Shown here: in pieces, positions 54,137-61,832 of the stretch
Layout of the letters: each line of letters starts with the position of its first letter
Numbering within the stretch: the first letter of the stretch is position 1
From: CAYNFQ01 sp964396715
Lineage (GTDB): Bacteria; Patescibacteriota; Microgenomatia; Daviesbacterales; UBA10151
Assembly (NCBI GenBank): GCA_964396715.1
Contig: CAYNFQ010000001.1
Location: 137,463-201,462, forward strand
Reading direction: 5' to 3'
DNA length: 64,000 nt
Notes under the pieces: model-generated
Seen by the model: the letters and a program-made list of their open reading frames with translations, nothing else
Databases searched by the model: none
Told to the model about the DNA's origin: nothing
Program-made: the position numbers and the translations under genes

Positions 54137-54161
54137 GGTTATAGATGGTGAAAAAGGGTGA
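54122..54161 (+). promoter_or_regulatory. MraZ operator: four direct repeats spaced 10 bp
   Basis: AAAATGGAGG, AAAATGGTTA, TAGATGGTGA, AAAAGGGTGA lie head to tail with exactly 10-bp period (54122-54161). This matches the known MraZ operators (three to four TGG-containing repeats, one helical turn apart) upstream of dcw operons, and predicts autoregulation of the cluster. Confidence 0.8.
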
Positions 54162-54203
54162 AAAACCCTGGATTTTCTGCCCAGAAAGTGAAGCTGGCTT
54201 CAT

Positions 54204-54614
54204 ATGTTTTTGGGCGAATATCAAACCAAGTTCTCAGGTACAGGAAGAATTATCTTGCCTAAGCGCTTAAGGCAAGAAATTAAAGGAAAAGAAATAGTTT
54301 TAAGCAAGGGTTTTGAAGGCTGTATTTGGGGATTTGATTTTAAGGAATGGAAAAGAGAAGCTGAGAGGCAACTGGAAATTTCGGCAATAGAGGAAAAGGC
54401 AAGACTGCTTCGGAGGTATTTATTTGCGTCATCAGTTACGGCTGAATTTGATGAACAGGGTAGGTTTGTAATACCAAGCAGTCTTTTGGGGTATGCAGGA
54501 ATTAAGAATGAAATTGTGTTAATAGGTGCCGGGGATCACTTTGAAGTTTGGGAAAGAAAATTATGGCAGGAGCATCTAAAGGCAATTGAGAGACAGTATG
54601 GAAGGGTATCATGA
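54204..54614 (+). CDS. mraZ: transcriptional regulator MraZ
   Basis: 136 aa with two SpoVT/AbrB-like halves: FSGTGRIILPKRLRQEI and FDEQGRFVIPSSLLGYAGI, both with the DxxGRxxxP signature, plus GFEGCIWGF and DHFEVWERKLWQ. It represses dcw transcription by binding the repeat array 40-80 nt upstream. It starts the cluster and overlaps rsmH by 17 nt. Confidence 0.92.
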   Translation: MFLGEYQTKFSGTGRIILPKRLRQEIKGKEIVLSKGFEGCIWGFDFKEWKREAERQLEISAIEEKARLLRRYLFASSVTAEFDEQGRFVIPSSLLGYAGIKNEIVLIGAGDHFEVWERKLWQEHLKAIERQYGRVS

Positions 54615-55533
54615 AAGTGTTTTGTTAAATGAAGTGATTGAGGCGCTTAGGATCCGAGATGCCTGGTATTTGGACGCAACGCTGGGCGACGGAGGGCATT
54701 TGATAGAGATTGTAAAGCGGGGAGGGAAAGTGGTCGGAATAGACGTAGACCCGCAGGCCCTTGGGAGAGCGCAGAAAAGGTTTAAAGAATTAGGGTATTT
54801 GGGCAGTTTGGGGAAGAGAATAAAGTTAATACAGGGGAATTTTAGAGATATAAAGAACTTATTACATCAGCAGACGGATATCAAAGATCAAAAATTTGCA
54901 GGATGCATTTTTGATCTGGGGGTTTCCAGTTTGCAACTTGAGGACCCCGAAAGGGGTTTTTCTTTTGCCAGGGAAGGCCCACTGGATATGAGGATGGATC
55001 CTACCCTCTCTGTTAGGGCATTGGATTTAGTAAACGCAGGTGGAAGAAAGGAGCTAGATGAGTTATTTAAAACATTGGGTGAAGAAAAATATTCTGGGCG
55101 TTTGGCTGCTGCTTTGGTACGCGCCCGTGAAGTAGGAAAGGTTACAGGGAACAGGTTACAGGGAACAGGAATACAAACAACAAGGGATCTGGCAGAATTA
55201 GTGGAAAGAGTGATTGGCAGGAAAAAGGGGAGGATTCATCCTGCCACTAAAGTTTTCCAGGCGCTGAGAATAGCAGTAAATGATGAGCTAAATGCTTTGC
55301 CGGAAGGTTTAGATCAAGTGATAGATTTGATACAAAAAAATGGTCGGATTGTGGTAATTAGCTTTCATTCACTTGAGGACAGAATTGTGAAGAATACTTT
55401 TAGACAGTGGCAGGATCAGGGAGTGGGTCAGGTTTTAACAAAAAAACCGATCACACCGAAAGAGGAAGAGGTAAGAGTGAATCCGAGGTCGAGATCGGCA
55501 AAGCTCAGGGTATTTAGGGTGTTTAGGGAGTAA
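54598..55533 (+). CDS. rsmH: 16S rRNA m4C1402 methyltransferase RsmH
   Basis: 311 aa. YHESVLLNEVIEALRI at the N-terminus, DATLGDGGHLIEIVKRGGKVVGIDVDP (SAM loop), FDLGVSSLQLEDPERGFSF, GRIVVISFHSLEDRIVK are all family signatures. ATG at 54598 is chosen because it begins directly with the conserved MEGYHESVLL. Between AREVGK and TTRDLAEL the protein has about ten extra residues (VTGNRLQGTGIQ) encoded by heptanucleotide repeats. Confidence 0.93.
   Translation: MEGYHESVLLNEVIEALRIRDAWYLDATLGDGGHLIEIVKRGGKVVGIDVDPQALGRAQKRFKELGYLGSLGKRIKLIQGNFRDIKNLLHQQTDIKDQKFAGCIFDLGVSSLQLEDPERGFSFAREGPLDMRMDPTLSVRALDLVNAGGRKELDELFKTLGEEKYSGRLAAALVRAREVGKVTGNRLQGTGIQTTRDLAELVERVIGRKKGRIHPATKVFQALRIAVNDELNALPEGLDQVIDLIQKNGRIVVISFHSLEDRIVKNTFRQWQDQGVGQVLTKKPITPKEEEVRVNPRSRSAKLRVFRVFRE
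55139..55166 (+). repeat. heptanucleotide-period tandem repeat in rsmH, 4 units
   Basis: Alternating AGGTTAC AGGGAAC AGGTTAC AGGGAAC, i.e. a 14-bp unit twice, followed by AGGAATA. It lies exactly where RsmH is longer than its relatives. Confidence 0.9.
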
Positions 55534-55535
55534 GC

Positions 55536-55832
55536 ATGACCATTATTAAAAAATTTGAACCGGAAGAAATCAAAAAAGACTTTCCCAAAAAATATATTGT
55601 TTTAACTGTTTTGGGGTTACTTTTTCTGACTGTTTTGGAGATCTGGGTCAATAATACGGTGGTGACTTATGGTGAAAAATTCGAAAGCATGTCACAATTG
55701 GAGCGGGTTTTAGAGATGGAAAATCAGATTTTAGAAAATGAAATTGCCAAAGGTGGATCTTTAAACAGCCTGGCAAGCAAATCCGCAGAGCTTGGTTTTT
55801 TAAGAGTGGAGAGTATACAATATATTCGTTAA
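55536..55832 (+). CDS. ftsL: FtsL-like septum formation protein
   Basis: 98 aa: short cytoplasmic head, one TM (IVLTVLGLLFLTVLEIWVNN), then a coiled-coil-like segment (KFESMSQLERVLEMENQILENEIAK) and a short tail, the layout of FtsL/DivIC. Position between rsmH and the PBP is the canonical FtsL position. Sequence alone gives little specificity for this family. Confidence 0.75.
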   Translation: MTIIKKFEPEEIKKDFPKKYIVLTVLGLLFLTVLEIWVNNTVVTYGEKFESMSQLERVLEMENQILENEIAKGGSLNSLASKSAELGFLRVESIQYIR

Positions 55833-55836
55833 ATCA

Positions 55837-57540
55837 ATGCGGATCTATTGGGTTAAAGTTTTTTTCATCCTGTTTTTTAGCGCAATTGTCATCAGGCTTT
55901 TTTATTGGCAGGTGGTCAGGGCACAGTTTCTGCAGGCGCAAGCCGAAGGACAATATTTTACCAATATTAAGGTGGGAGCGCTGCGCGGAAAAATCATTTC
56001 TGCGGATGGTTTTGTCCTGGCATCATCTAACCCGACCTTCACCATGTTTGCCCAGCCCAAAATTATCCCCCGGGATCAAAAACTGGAAATGTCTTATATC
56101 CTTTCAAAAACATTACTAAAAAAGGAAAAAGGAGAAAAGGTGGAAGAGTTGGCCAAAGAAATTCTTTCCAAGATGTCCCAGGATTTGTACTGGGTGCAGC
56201 TTCAAAAAAATATCAGTTTGGACCAGAAAAAGGCAGTTGAAAATTTACATCTTTTGGGTTTAGGGTTTGAGCAGGGAAGCAGCAGGTTTTATCCTGAAGG
56301 CTCATCCTCTGCCCATATTTTGGGGTTTGTGGGTTCGGATTCAAAGGGAGCCAGTACAGGATATTTTGGGCTGGAAGGATATTATGACGGTGAACTGAGG
56401 GGAGTTTCGGGGTTGATCAGACACGAAAAAGATGCTTTGGGGTTGCCTATTTTGATCGGGAATTTTTTCACAAACGAAGCAAGGAACGGTAAGGATTTGG
56501 TTTTAAATTTAGACCGCAGCGTCCAGTTTATAGTTGAAGAGGCTTTAAAGCAAGGGATGGAAAAATATGGCGCTAAATCAGCCTCGGTGGTGGTGATGGA
56601 TCCCAAAACAGGAGGGATTTTGGCTCTGGCATCTTTCCCCAGTTATGATCCTTTAAATTTTTCCAACTTCCCGAAGGAATACTATAAAAACCCCTCTGTT
56701 GCTAACCATTATGAACCGGGTTCTACTTTTAAAGTATTGGTGATGGCTGCAGCCTTGAATGAAGATCTGCTAAAGCCTGACACCAAATGTGATATCTGCG
56801 CGAGACCTATTTCTTTGGGAGGTTTTACTATCAGGACCTGGAATAATAAATATTACCCTGATGCCGATATGCGCGATGTGATAGTCCACTCGGATAATAC
56901 CGGCATGGTCTTTGTGGGTAAAAAGTTAGGTTTAGATAAATTCTATGAATATCTGGAGCATTTTGGATTTGGCAAATTAACCAATATTGATCTTCAAGAT
57001 GAATCCTCACCAGATATCAGGCCCAAGAGAGAGTGGAGGGAGATTGATTTGGCAACAGCCTCTTTTGGCCAGGGGATTGCAGTCACACCGATCCAGATGG
57101 TGACAGCTGTATCGGCAATTGCCAACGGGGGGAATTTGATGGAGCCGCATATTGTAAAAAAGATTAGGGATGAAAAGGGCACTTTTGAAATCACCCCCAA
57201 AATTTTACGGCAGGTTCTCAAGGACTCAACTGCTCAGATGGTAAAAGAGCTGATGGTAGCGGCAGTTTCGGAGGGCGAGGCAAAATTTGCCAAACCAAAG
57301 GGGTTTAAGATAGCGGGTAAAACCGGTACTGCCCAAATTCCCATTGGCGGGCACTATGATCCGAATCAAACCATAGCTTCTTTTGTGGGATTTGCTCCGG
57401 CAGATGACCCCAAGTTTGTCATGCTGGTGCGCTACGATCAGCCCGCCACCTCTCCCTATGGATCTGAAACCGCTGCCCCCACCTTTTTTGAAATAGCCAA
57501 AGAGCTTTTTAATTATTACAAAATAGCGCCGGATGAGTAA
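55837..57540 (+). CDS. ftsI: penicillin-binding protein, FtsI/PBP2-type transpeptidase
   Basis: 567 aa: N-terminal TM (WVKVFFILFFSAIVIRLFYW), PBP dimer domain including the HVLGFVG-like AHILGFVGSD, and transpeptidase with the three catalytic motifs: EPGSTFK (SxxK, Ser near 295), HSDNTG (SDN, near 350) and AGKTGTAQI (KTG, near 494). It crosslinks septal peptidoglycan. Follows ftsL by 4 nt. A PASTA tail is absent. Confidence 0.93.
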   Translation: MRIYWVKVFFILFFSAIVIRLFYWQVVRAQFLQAQAEGQYFTNIKVGALRGKIISADGFVLASSNPTFTMFAQPKIIPRDQKLEMSYILSKTLLKKEKGEKVEELAKEILSKMSQDLYWVQLQKNISLDQKKAVENLHLLGLGFEQGSSRFYPEGSSSAHILGFVGSDSKGASTGYFGLEGYYDGELRGVSGLIRHEKDALGLPILIGNFFTNEARNGKDLVLNLDRSVQFIVEEALKQGMEKYGAKSASVVVMDPKTGGILALASFPSYDPLNFSNFPKEYYKNPSVANHYEPGSTFKVLVMAAALNEDLLKPDTKCDICARPISLGGFTIRTWNNKYYPDADMRDVIVHSDNTGMVFVGKKLGLDKFYEYLEHFGFGKLTNIDLQDESSPDIRPKREWREIDLATASFGQGIAVTPIQMVTAVSAIANGGNLMEPHIVKKIRDEKGTFEITPKILRQVLKDSTAQMVKELMVAAVSEGEAKFAKPKGFKIAGKTGTAQIPIGGHYDPNQTIASFVGFAPADDPKFVMLVRYDQPATSPYGSETAAPTFFEIAKELFNYYKIAPDE

Positions 57541-57548
57541 TCTCCTGA

Positions 57549-57554
57549 TATAAT
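57549..57554 (+). promoter_or_regulatory. possible -10 box before murE
   Basis: TATAAT in the 27-nt spacer after ftsI, 13 nt before the murE ATG; would give a leader of about 6 nt and an internal dcw promoter. Confidence 0.4.
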
Positions 57555-57567
57555 AACCCTCAACAAG

Positions 57568-58788
57568 ATGTTTAAAACTTTCTTAACAAGAATGCTGTCT
57601 CAACAAACTATCAATATTTTTTTCCATTTGCCAAGAGCAATCCTGGTCAATTTTTTTTATGGCTTCCCTGCCAGGGGGTTGAAGGTGATTGGGGTAACTG
57701 GGACCGATGGCAAAACTACCACGGTTAATATGATTTATCAGATTTTAAAAGATGCCGGAAAAAAGGTGGCTATGATTTCAACAGTGAATGCGGTGATGGG
57801 AGGAAAAGTTTATGATACCGGGTTTCATGTCACCTCCCCGGATTCATTTATGGTACAAAGTCTTACCCGAAAAGCAGTAGACTGTGGTGATGAATATTTA
57901 GTTTTGGAGGTAACCTCACACGCCTTGGACCAGTTTCGGTTTTGGGGGATCAAGTTTGATATTGGAGTTATCACCAATATTACTCACGAACATTTAGATT
58001 ATCATAAAACTTTTGAGAGTTATTTCATGACGAAATTAGGGTTGATCAGAGAAACAAATTTTGCAGTAGTCAATGATCATCTGTACCAATTAATCGTACG
58101 ATCGTACAGGCAAATGGTACAGGGTAAAATTGTGACTTTTGGATTAAATAAAGGGGATTTCAATCAAAAAGATGTTAAATTAAAACTTAACATTCCAGGA
58201 GATTACAACATTGAGAATGCTTTAGCTGCCTTAGCTGTAGCATTTACATTGGGGATAGACAAAAAGACAGCCTTACAAAGTTTAGAAAATTTTGCAGGCA
58301 TTAAGGGCAGGATGGAATTTATGAAAAATAATAGGGGTGTTAAAATAATTATTGATTTTGCCCACACCCCTAATGGTTTGGAACAAGCATTAAGAACTTT
58401 ACGTTTACAAACAACAGGGAGACTCATTTCCCTGATTGGTGGTGAAGGTTTTCGGGATGTTTTAAAAAGAGCCATGATGGGGGAGATTGCCCAAAACTTA
58501 TCAGATTGTGTCATAGTGACTTCTGTTGATCCGAGGGGGCAGATTGAAGCAATCAATGCCCAAATTGAAAAGGGAGCAAAAAAGGCAGGGGCAAAAAGGG
58601 GTCAGAATTTTTTTATCATTAACGACAGAGAAAAAGCCATCAATTTTGCCATCAACGAATTGGCAAAAACAGGAGACATGGTGGGAATTTTCGGCAAAGG
58701 GCATGAGCAATCAATGAATCTTGACGGAAAGACAGAAATTCCCTGGTCGGATTTTGAGGTTGTGGAGAAAATTTTAAGTCATGGATAG
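57568..58788 (+). CDS. murE: Mur ligase, MurE-type, lacking the usual N-terminal domain
   Basis: 406 aa. VIGVTGTDGKTTTVNM (P-loop, about 41-54), HVTSPDSF, EVTSHALDQFRFWGIKFDIGVITNITHEHLDYHKTFESYFMTKL (MurE's SHAL and HLDYH motifs), PGDYNIENALAALA and KGRMEFM, DFAHTPNGLEQALRTL are MurE-specific. Only about 40 residues precede the P-loop, whereas typical MurE carries a UDP-binding domain of about 100. At the amino-acid-specificity site (DNPR for meso-diaminopimelate) it reads TSVDPRGQ, so the third-residue substrate is not certain. Adds the third amino acid to UDP-MurNAc-dipeptide. Confidence 0.85.
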   Translation: MFKTFLTRMLSQQTINIFFHLPRAILVNFFYGFPARGLKVIGVTGTDGKTTTVNMIYQILKDAGKKVAMISTVNAVMGGKVYDTGFHVTSPDSFMVQSLTRKAVDCGDEYLVLEVTSHALDQFRFWGIKFDIGVITNITHEHLDYHKTFESYFMTKLGLIRETNFAVVNDHLYQLIVRSYRQMVQGKIVTFGLNKGDFNQKDVKLKLNIPGDYNIENALAALAVAFTLGIDKKTALQSLENFAGIKGRMEFMKNNRGVKIIIDFAHTPNGLEQALRTLRLQTTGRLISLIGGEGFRDVLKRAMMGEIAQNLSDCVIVTSVDPRGQIEAINAQIEKGAKKAGAKRGQNFFIINDREKAINFAINELAKTGDMVGIFGKGHEQSMNLDGKTEIPWSDFEVVEKILSHG

Positions 58789-59362
58789 CAAATTTAAATT
58801 AATAATAAATTCTTTTGGAGCAGATAGATTTAAATTTAATGAGCCGATTAAGGATTATACTGCCCTGGAAGTGGGAGGGCCTGCCAAATTATTTTTTATC
58901 GCCTTCACCTCTTATGAACTTGTCAAAATCATCACTATGTGCAGGGAATTAAAGCTGCCCTTTTTCTTATTTGGCACAGGATCTAAAATTATGATTTCCG
59001 ATATTGGTTTTGACGGTCTGGTTGTCAAAAACAGGACCAAAAATATGCACACGGTTTCAGTCAAGGGCAAGGTTTCAAAATTCGGGATCGGAATTGAGGA
59101 AGCTTTAGTTGAGGTAGAATCAGGTGTCAGCATGAAAAAATTTGCAGAAAGCCTGGAGATTCAGCAGTTACAGTCATATGGGTTTTCCCATACTCCCGGC
59201 AGCATTGGCGGAAATCTTTTTGTGAATAATTTTTTGCAAAATATTACCAAAAGTATTAAAGTATTAGATCTAAAATCAGATATTGATGATTTAGAACCAA
59301 GGAGTCTCAGCTTAAAAAAGCACATCGTTCTCTCGGCTGTATTTAAAGTTAGAGCAAAATAG
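58781..59362 (+). CDS. murB: short MurB-like FAD-binding protein
   Basis: 193 aa, against about 300 or more for MurB. The FAD_binding_4-type N-terminal part is recognisable: DYTALEVGGPAKLFFIAFTSYELVKIITMCRELKLPFFLFGTGSKIMISDIGFDGLVV (GxGSNxLxxD in normal MurB) and FSHTPGSIGGNLFVNN (PGxxGGAxxMNAG). The C-terminal substrate domain, which holds the catalytic Ser and Glu of E. coli MurB, is essentially missing; after ~165 only a short SLKKHIVLSAVFKV strand remains. Position between murE and murA suggests it still does the NADPH-dependent UDP-MurNAc step or has lost it. Confidence 0.75.
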   Translation: MDSKFKLIINSFGADRFKFNEPIKDYTALEVGGPAKLFFIAFTSYELVKIITMCRELKLPFFLFGTGSKIMISDIGFDGLVVKNRTKNMHTVSVKGKVSKFGIGIEEALVEVESGVSMKKFAESLEIQQLQSYGFSHTPGSIGGNLFVNNFLQNITKSIKVLDLKSDIDDLEPRSLSLKKHIVLSAVFKVRAK

Positions 59363-59370
59363 ACAATATT

Positions 59371-60630
59371 ATGAAATATAAAATTGTGGGAGGTAAAAGA
59401 TTGGAGGGTAAAGTTCAGGTTTCCGGGAACAAAAACTCAATTTTTCCCTGCGTTGGCGCAGCCATATTAACAAATGATGAGGTTATTTTAGAAAATGTGC
59501 CAAACTTAAAAGATACCAAGGTGCTTTTACAAATCCTTGGAAAATTAGGGGTACAGGTTGAAAGAGTGTCTGACAAACTTTTTATCAAGGCTGCCAAAAT
59601 AAGCCAGGTCACAATTCCTGCAAATCTGATGATCAAGCTGCGAGGATCTATAGTGTTGGTCGGCGCGCTGCTTTCCAGAATGGGAAAAGTTAATTTTTAT
59701 CATCCGGGAGGAGACGTGATAGGCAGAAGAAGTATCCAAACTCACCTGGATGCTTTGATAAGCTTAGGTGCTCTTTTGAAAAGAGAGGGTGATAAATTCA
59801 GGCTCAAGTTTCCCCAGGATGATCAAAATCACTCTTATGATATATTTTTGCAAGAGGCCTCAGTGACTGCCACGGAAAATTTAATTTTGGCCTCTGTTTT
59901 GGGGAAGAGAAAAGTTGTTGTAAGAAATTGCGCCAAGGAACCGCACATTGTGGATTTATGCAAGATGCTTTTGAAGATGGGCGCAAAAATTGAAGGGGTG
60001 GGAGGCGATCAATTGACTATTTTGGGTGTGGACAAACTCAGAGGGACAAACTTTAAACTGGGGGTGGATTATATTGAAGTCGGAACATATACTGTCGCTG
60101 CCGCCATTACCGGAGGATGCATTACTATAGCGGGTTTGGATGATACTGATTTGAATCCACTATTGTTGCCTTTTAAAAAATTTGGCATTAGTATAGAAAA
60201 AGGTAAAAACAGCATTAATGTTTACGCGGAGAGGCTCAAGTCTGTCCCGACACTGACGACCAATATCTGGCCCGGATTTCCCACGGATTTGATGAGTGTG
60301 GCGATAGTTTTGGCAACCCAAAGCAAGGGGGCAACTCTTTGCCATGACTGGATGTATGAGTCAAGAATGTTTTTTACGGATAAACTGATCTCCATGGGGG
60401 CCAACATTTCCCTGGCAGATCCTCACCGCTGTATTGTTTCCGGCCCCACCAAACTTAAGGGGAGGGTTTTGGAAACTCCTGATATTAGAGCAGGAATGGC
60501 TTTGGTGTTGGCCTCATTGGTGGCAAAAGGGGTCAGTATTATTAATCAGGCTGAGCTGATTGAGCGGGGCTATGAGAATGTTTGCGAAAAGTTGAAAAGT
60601 TTGGGAGCAGATATTGAAAGAATTATATGA
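59371..60630 (+). CDS. murA: UDP-N-acetylglucosamine 1-carboxyvinyltransferase MurA
   Basis: 419 aa. YKIVGGKRLEGKVQVSGNKNSIFPCVGAAIL at the N-terminus (KN motif), LRGSIVLVGALL, NFYHPGGDVIGRR and ITIAGLDDTDLN are typical of MurA, which transfers enolpyruvate to UDP-GlcNAc. The loop residue that is Cys115 in E. coli is Asp115 here (GGDVIGRR). Asp at this site is known in some MurAs and gives fosfomycin insensitivity. C-terminal TPDIRAGMALVLASLVAKG is normal. Overlaps murF by 4 nt. Confidence 0.93.
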   Translation: MKYKIVGGKRLEGKVQVSGNKNSIFPCVGAAILTNDEVILENVPNLKDTKVLLQILGKLGVQVERVSDKLFIKAAKISQVTIPANLMIKLRGSIVLVGALLSRMGKVNFYHPGGDVIGRRSIQTHLDALISLGALLKREGDKFRLKFPQDDQNHSYDIFLQEASVTATENLILASVLGKRKVVVRNCAKEPHIVDLCKMLLKMGAKIEGVGGDQLTILGVDKLRGTNFKLGVDYIEVGTYTVAAAITGGCITIAGLDDTDLNPLLLPFKKFGISIEKGKNSINVYAERLKSVPTLTTNIWPGFPTDLMSVAIVLATQSKGATLCHDWMYESRMFFTDKLISMGANISLADPHRCIVSGPTKLKGRVLETPDIRAGMALVLASLVAKGVSIINQAELIERGYENVCEKLKSLGADIERII

Positions 60631-61832
60631 ATATTTATAACCATCCGATTTGGAATCAGGTAACTCCGTATCAAACCAAAATTCCGCTGATTAAAAAACC
60701 GATTCATCTTTTAAGAATATATTTGGCAAGACAATATGCCAGATGGTTTTCCAGGGATACATTTATCGGGGTAACCGGATCTTTAGGGAAAACAACCTGT
60801 ACCCAATTATGTGCGGCTGTTTTGTCACAAAAATACAAAACAATTGCCACAACGCCCAATTTGGATCCGATTTTAAATATCCCGACGACCTTACTTAAAA
60901 TGAACCCTAGGGTAAAAAAAGCAGTTTTGGAAATGGGAGTTGAATACAAAGGGGAAATGGATTTTTATCTGTCAGTGGTCAGGCCCAAAACAGTCATATT
61001 TACCAAGCTGGCCTTTGCACACTCAGAATTTTTAGGTAATCTGGACGAGATTTTGCAGGAGAAAGGAAAGTTAATCGAACAATTACCTGAGGATGGAGTA
61101 GCCATTCTCAACTGGGATGACCCCGGTTCAAAAAAATTGGCCCAAAGGTGCAAGGGGACAGTTATCTATTACGGCACGGATCCAAAAAACTGCACGGTTT
61201 GGGCCGGTAATGTAAACTTAGAAGATTTCAGGACGACTTTTGAGTTAAATTTAGGGGTGGAGAGAGTGAAAGTAAATTTTCAGTTGTTAGGTTTTCATCA
61301 AATTTATCCGGCTTTGGCTGCCGCAGCTTTGGGTGTTTTGTATGATATACCTTTGACAAAAATAAAACTGGCGCTGGAATCCATTCAGCCCTCCGAACAC
61401 AGAATGCAACCTATGGCTGGTCCAAACGGTTCAATTATCATTGATGATACTTACAATTCTTCTCCGGCGGCAGTTGAGGCGGCCATTGATACCCTGCTGC
61501 AGATTCCCGCCCGCAGGCGGGTTGTGGTTTTGGGAGAAATGAGGGAATTGGGCGAGTATTCTGAGAAGTTACACAGAGAAGTTGCACAAAAAATTTATAA
61601 AGAAAAAATAGACATGGTTTTTTTGGGTCAGGGGGAAGCAGAAATAATTGCTGCCGAACTGAGGGATTTGGGATTTTGGGAGGAAAGGGTGGAAGCAAAT
61701 TTACAAATTGGCCAGCTGGTGGGAAAACTTTTAAAAACCTTAGGGAAGGGTGATGTTTGTTTGATTAAAGGCTCAAGAGCAGTTAGACTGGATGAAGTGG
61801 TGAAAAGAGTGAGTAAAGTGAAAAATTCATGA
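60627..61832 (+). CDS. murF: Mur ligase, MurF-type, lacking the usual N-terminal domain
   Basis: 401 aa. FIGVTGSLGKTTCTQL is the P-loop at about 46-62 (most MurF have it near 105-115), followed by KAVLEMGVEYKGEMDFYLSVVRPKTVIFTKLAFAHSEFLGN, IIIDDTYNSSPAAVEAAIDTL, VVVLGEMRELGEYSEKLHREVA and KGSRAVRLDEVV, all MurF signatures. It would add D-Ala-D-Ala to UDP-MurNAc-tripeptide. Domain 1 is reduced to ~45 residues, as in the MurE here. A perfect 6-bp-stem hairpin (61506-61521) codes for IPARRRV before the VVVLGEM strand. Confidence 0.88.
   Translation: MNIYNHPIWNQVTPYQTKIPLIKKPIHLLRIYLARQYARWFSRDTFIGVTGSLGKTTCTQLCAAVLSQKYKTIATTPNLDPILNIPTTLLKMNPRVKKAVLEMGVEYKGEMDFYLSVVRPKTVIFTKLAFAHSEFLGNLDEILQEKGKLIEQLPEDGVAILNWDDPGSKKLAQRCKGTVIYYGTDPKNCTVWAGNVNLEDFRTTFELNLGVERVKVNFQLLGFHQIYPALAAAALGVLYDIPLTKIKLALESIQPSEHRMQPMAGPNGSIIIDDTYNSSPAAVEAAIDTLLQIPARRRVVVLGEMRELGEYSEKLHREVAQKIYKEKIDMVFLGQGEAEIIAAELRDLGFWEERVEANLQIGQLVGKLLKTLGKGDVCLIKGSRAVRLDEVVKRVSKVKNS
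61506..61521. repeat. GC-rich hairpin inside murF
   Basis: CCCGCC-CGCA-GGCGGG, 6-bp perfect stem, unusually GC-rich for this AT-rich window, in frame. Confidence 0.8.

Noticed and set aside
58096..58107. 12-bp palindrome GTACGATCGTAC in murE as an inserted element
   Set aside because: It is short and in a variable loop; without other copies it cannot be told from chance.
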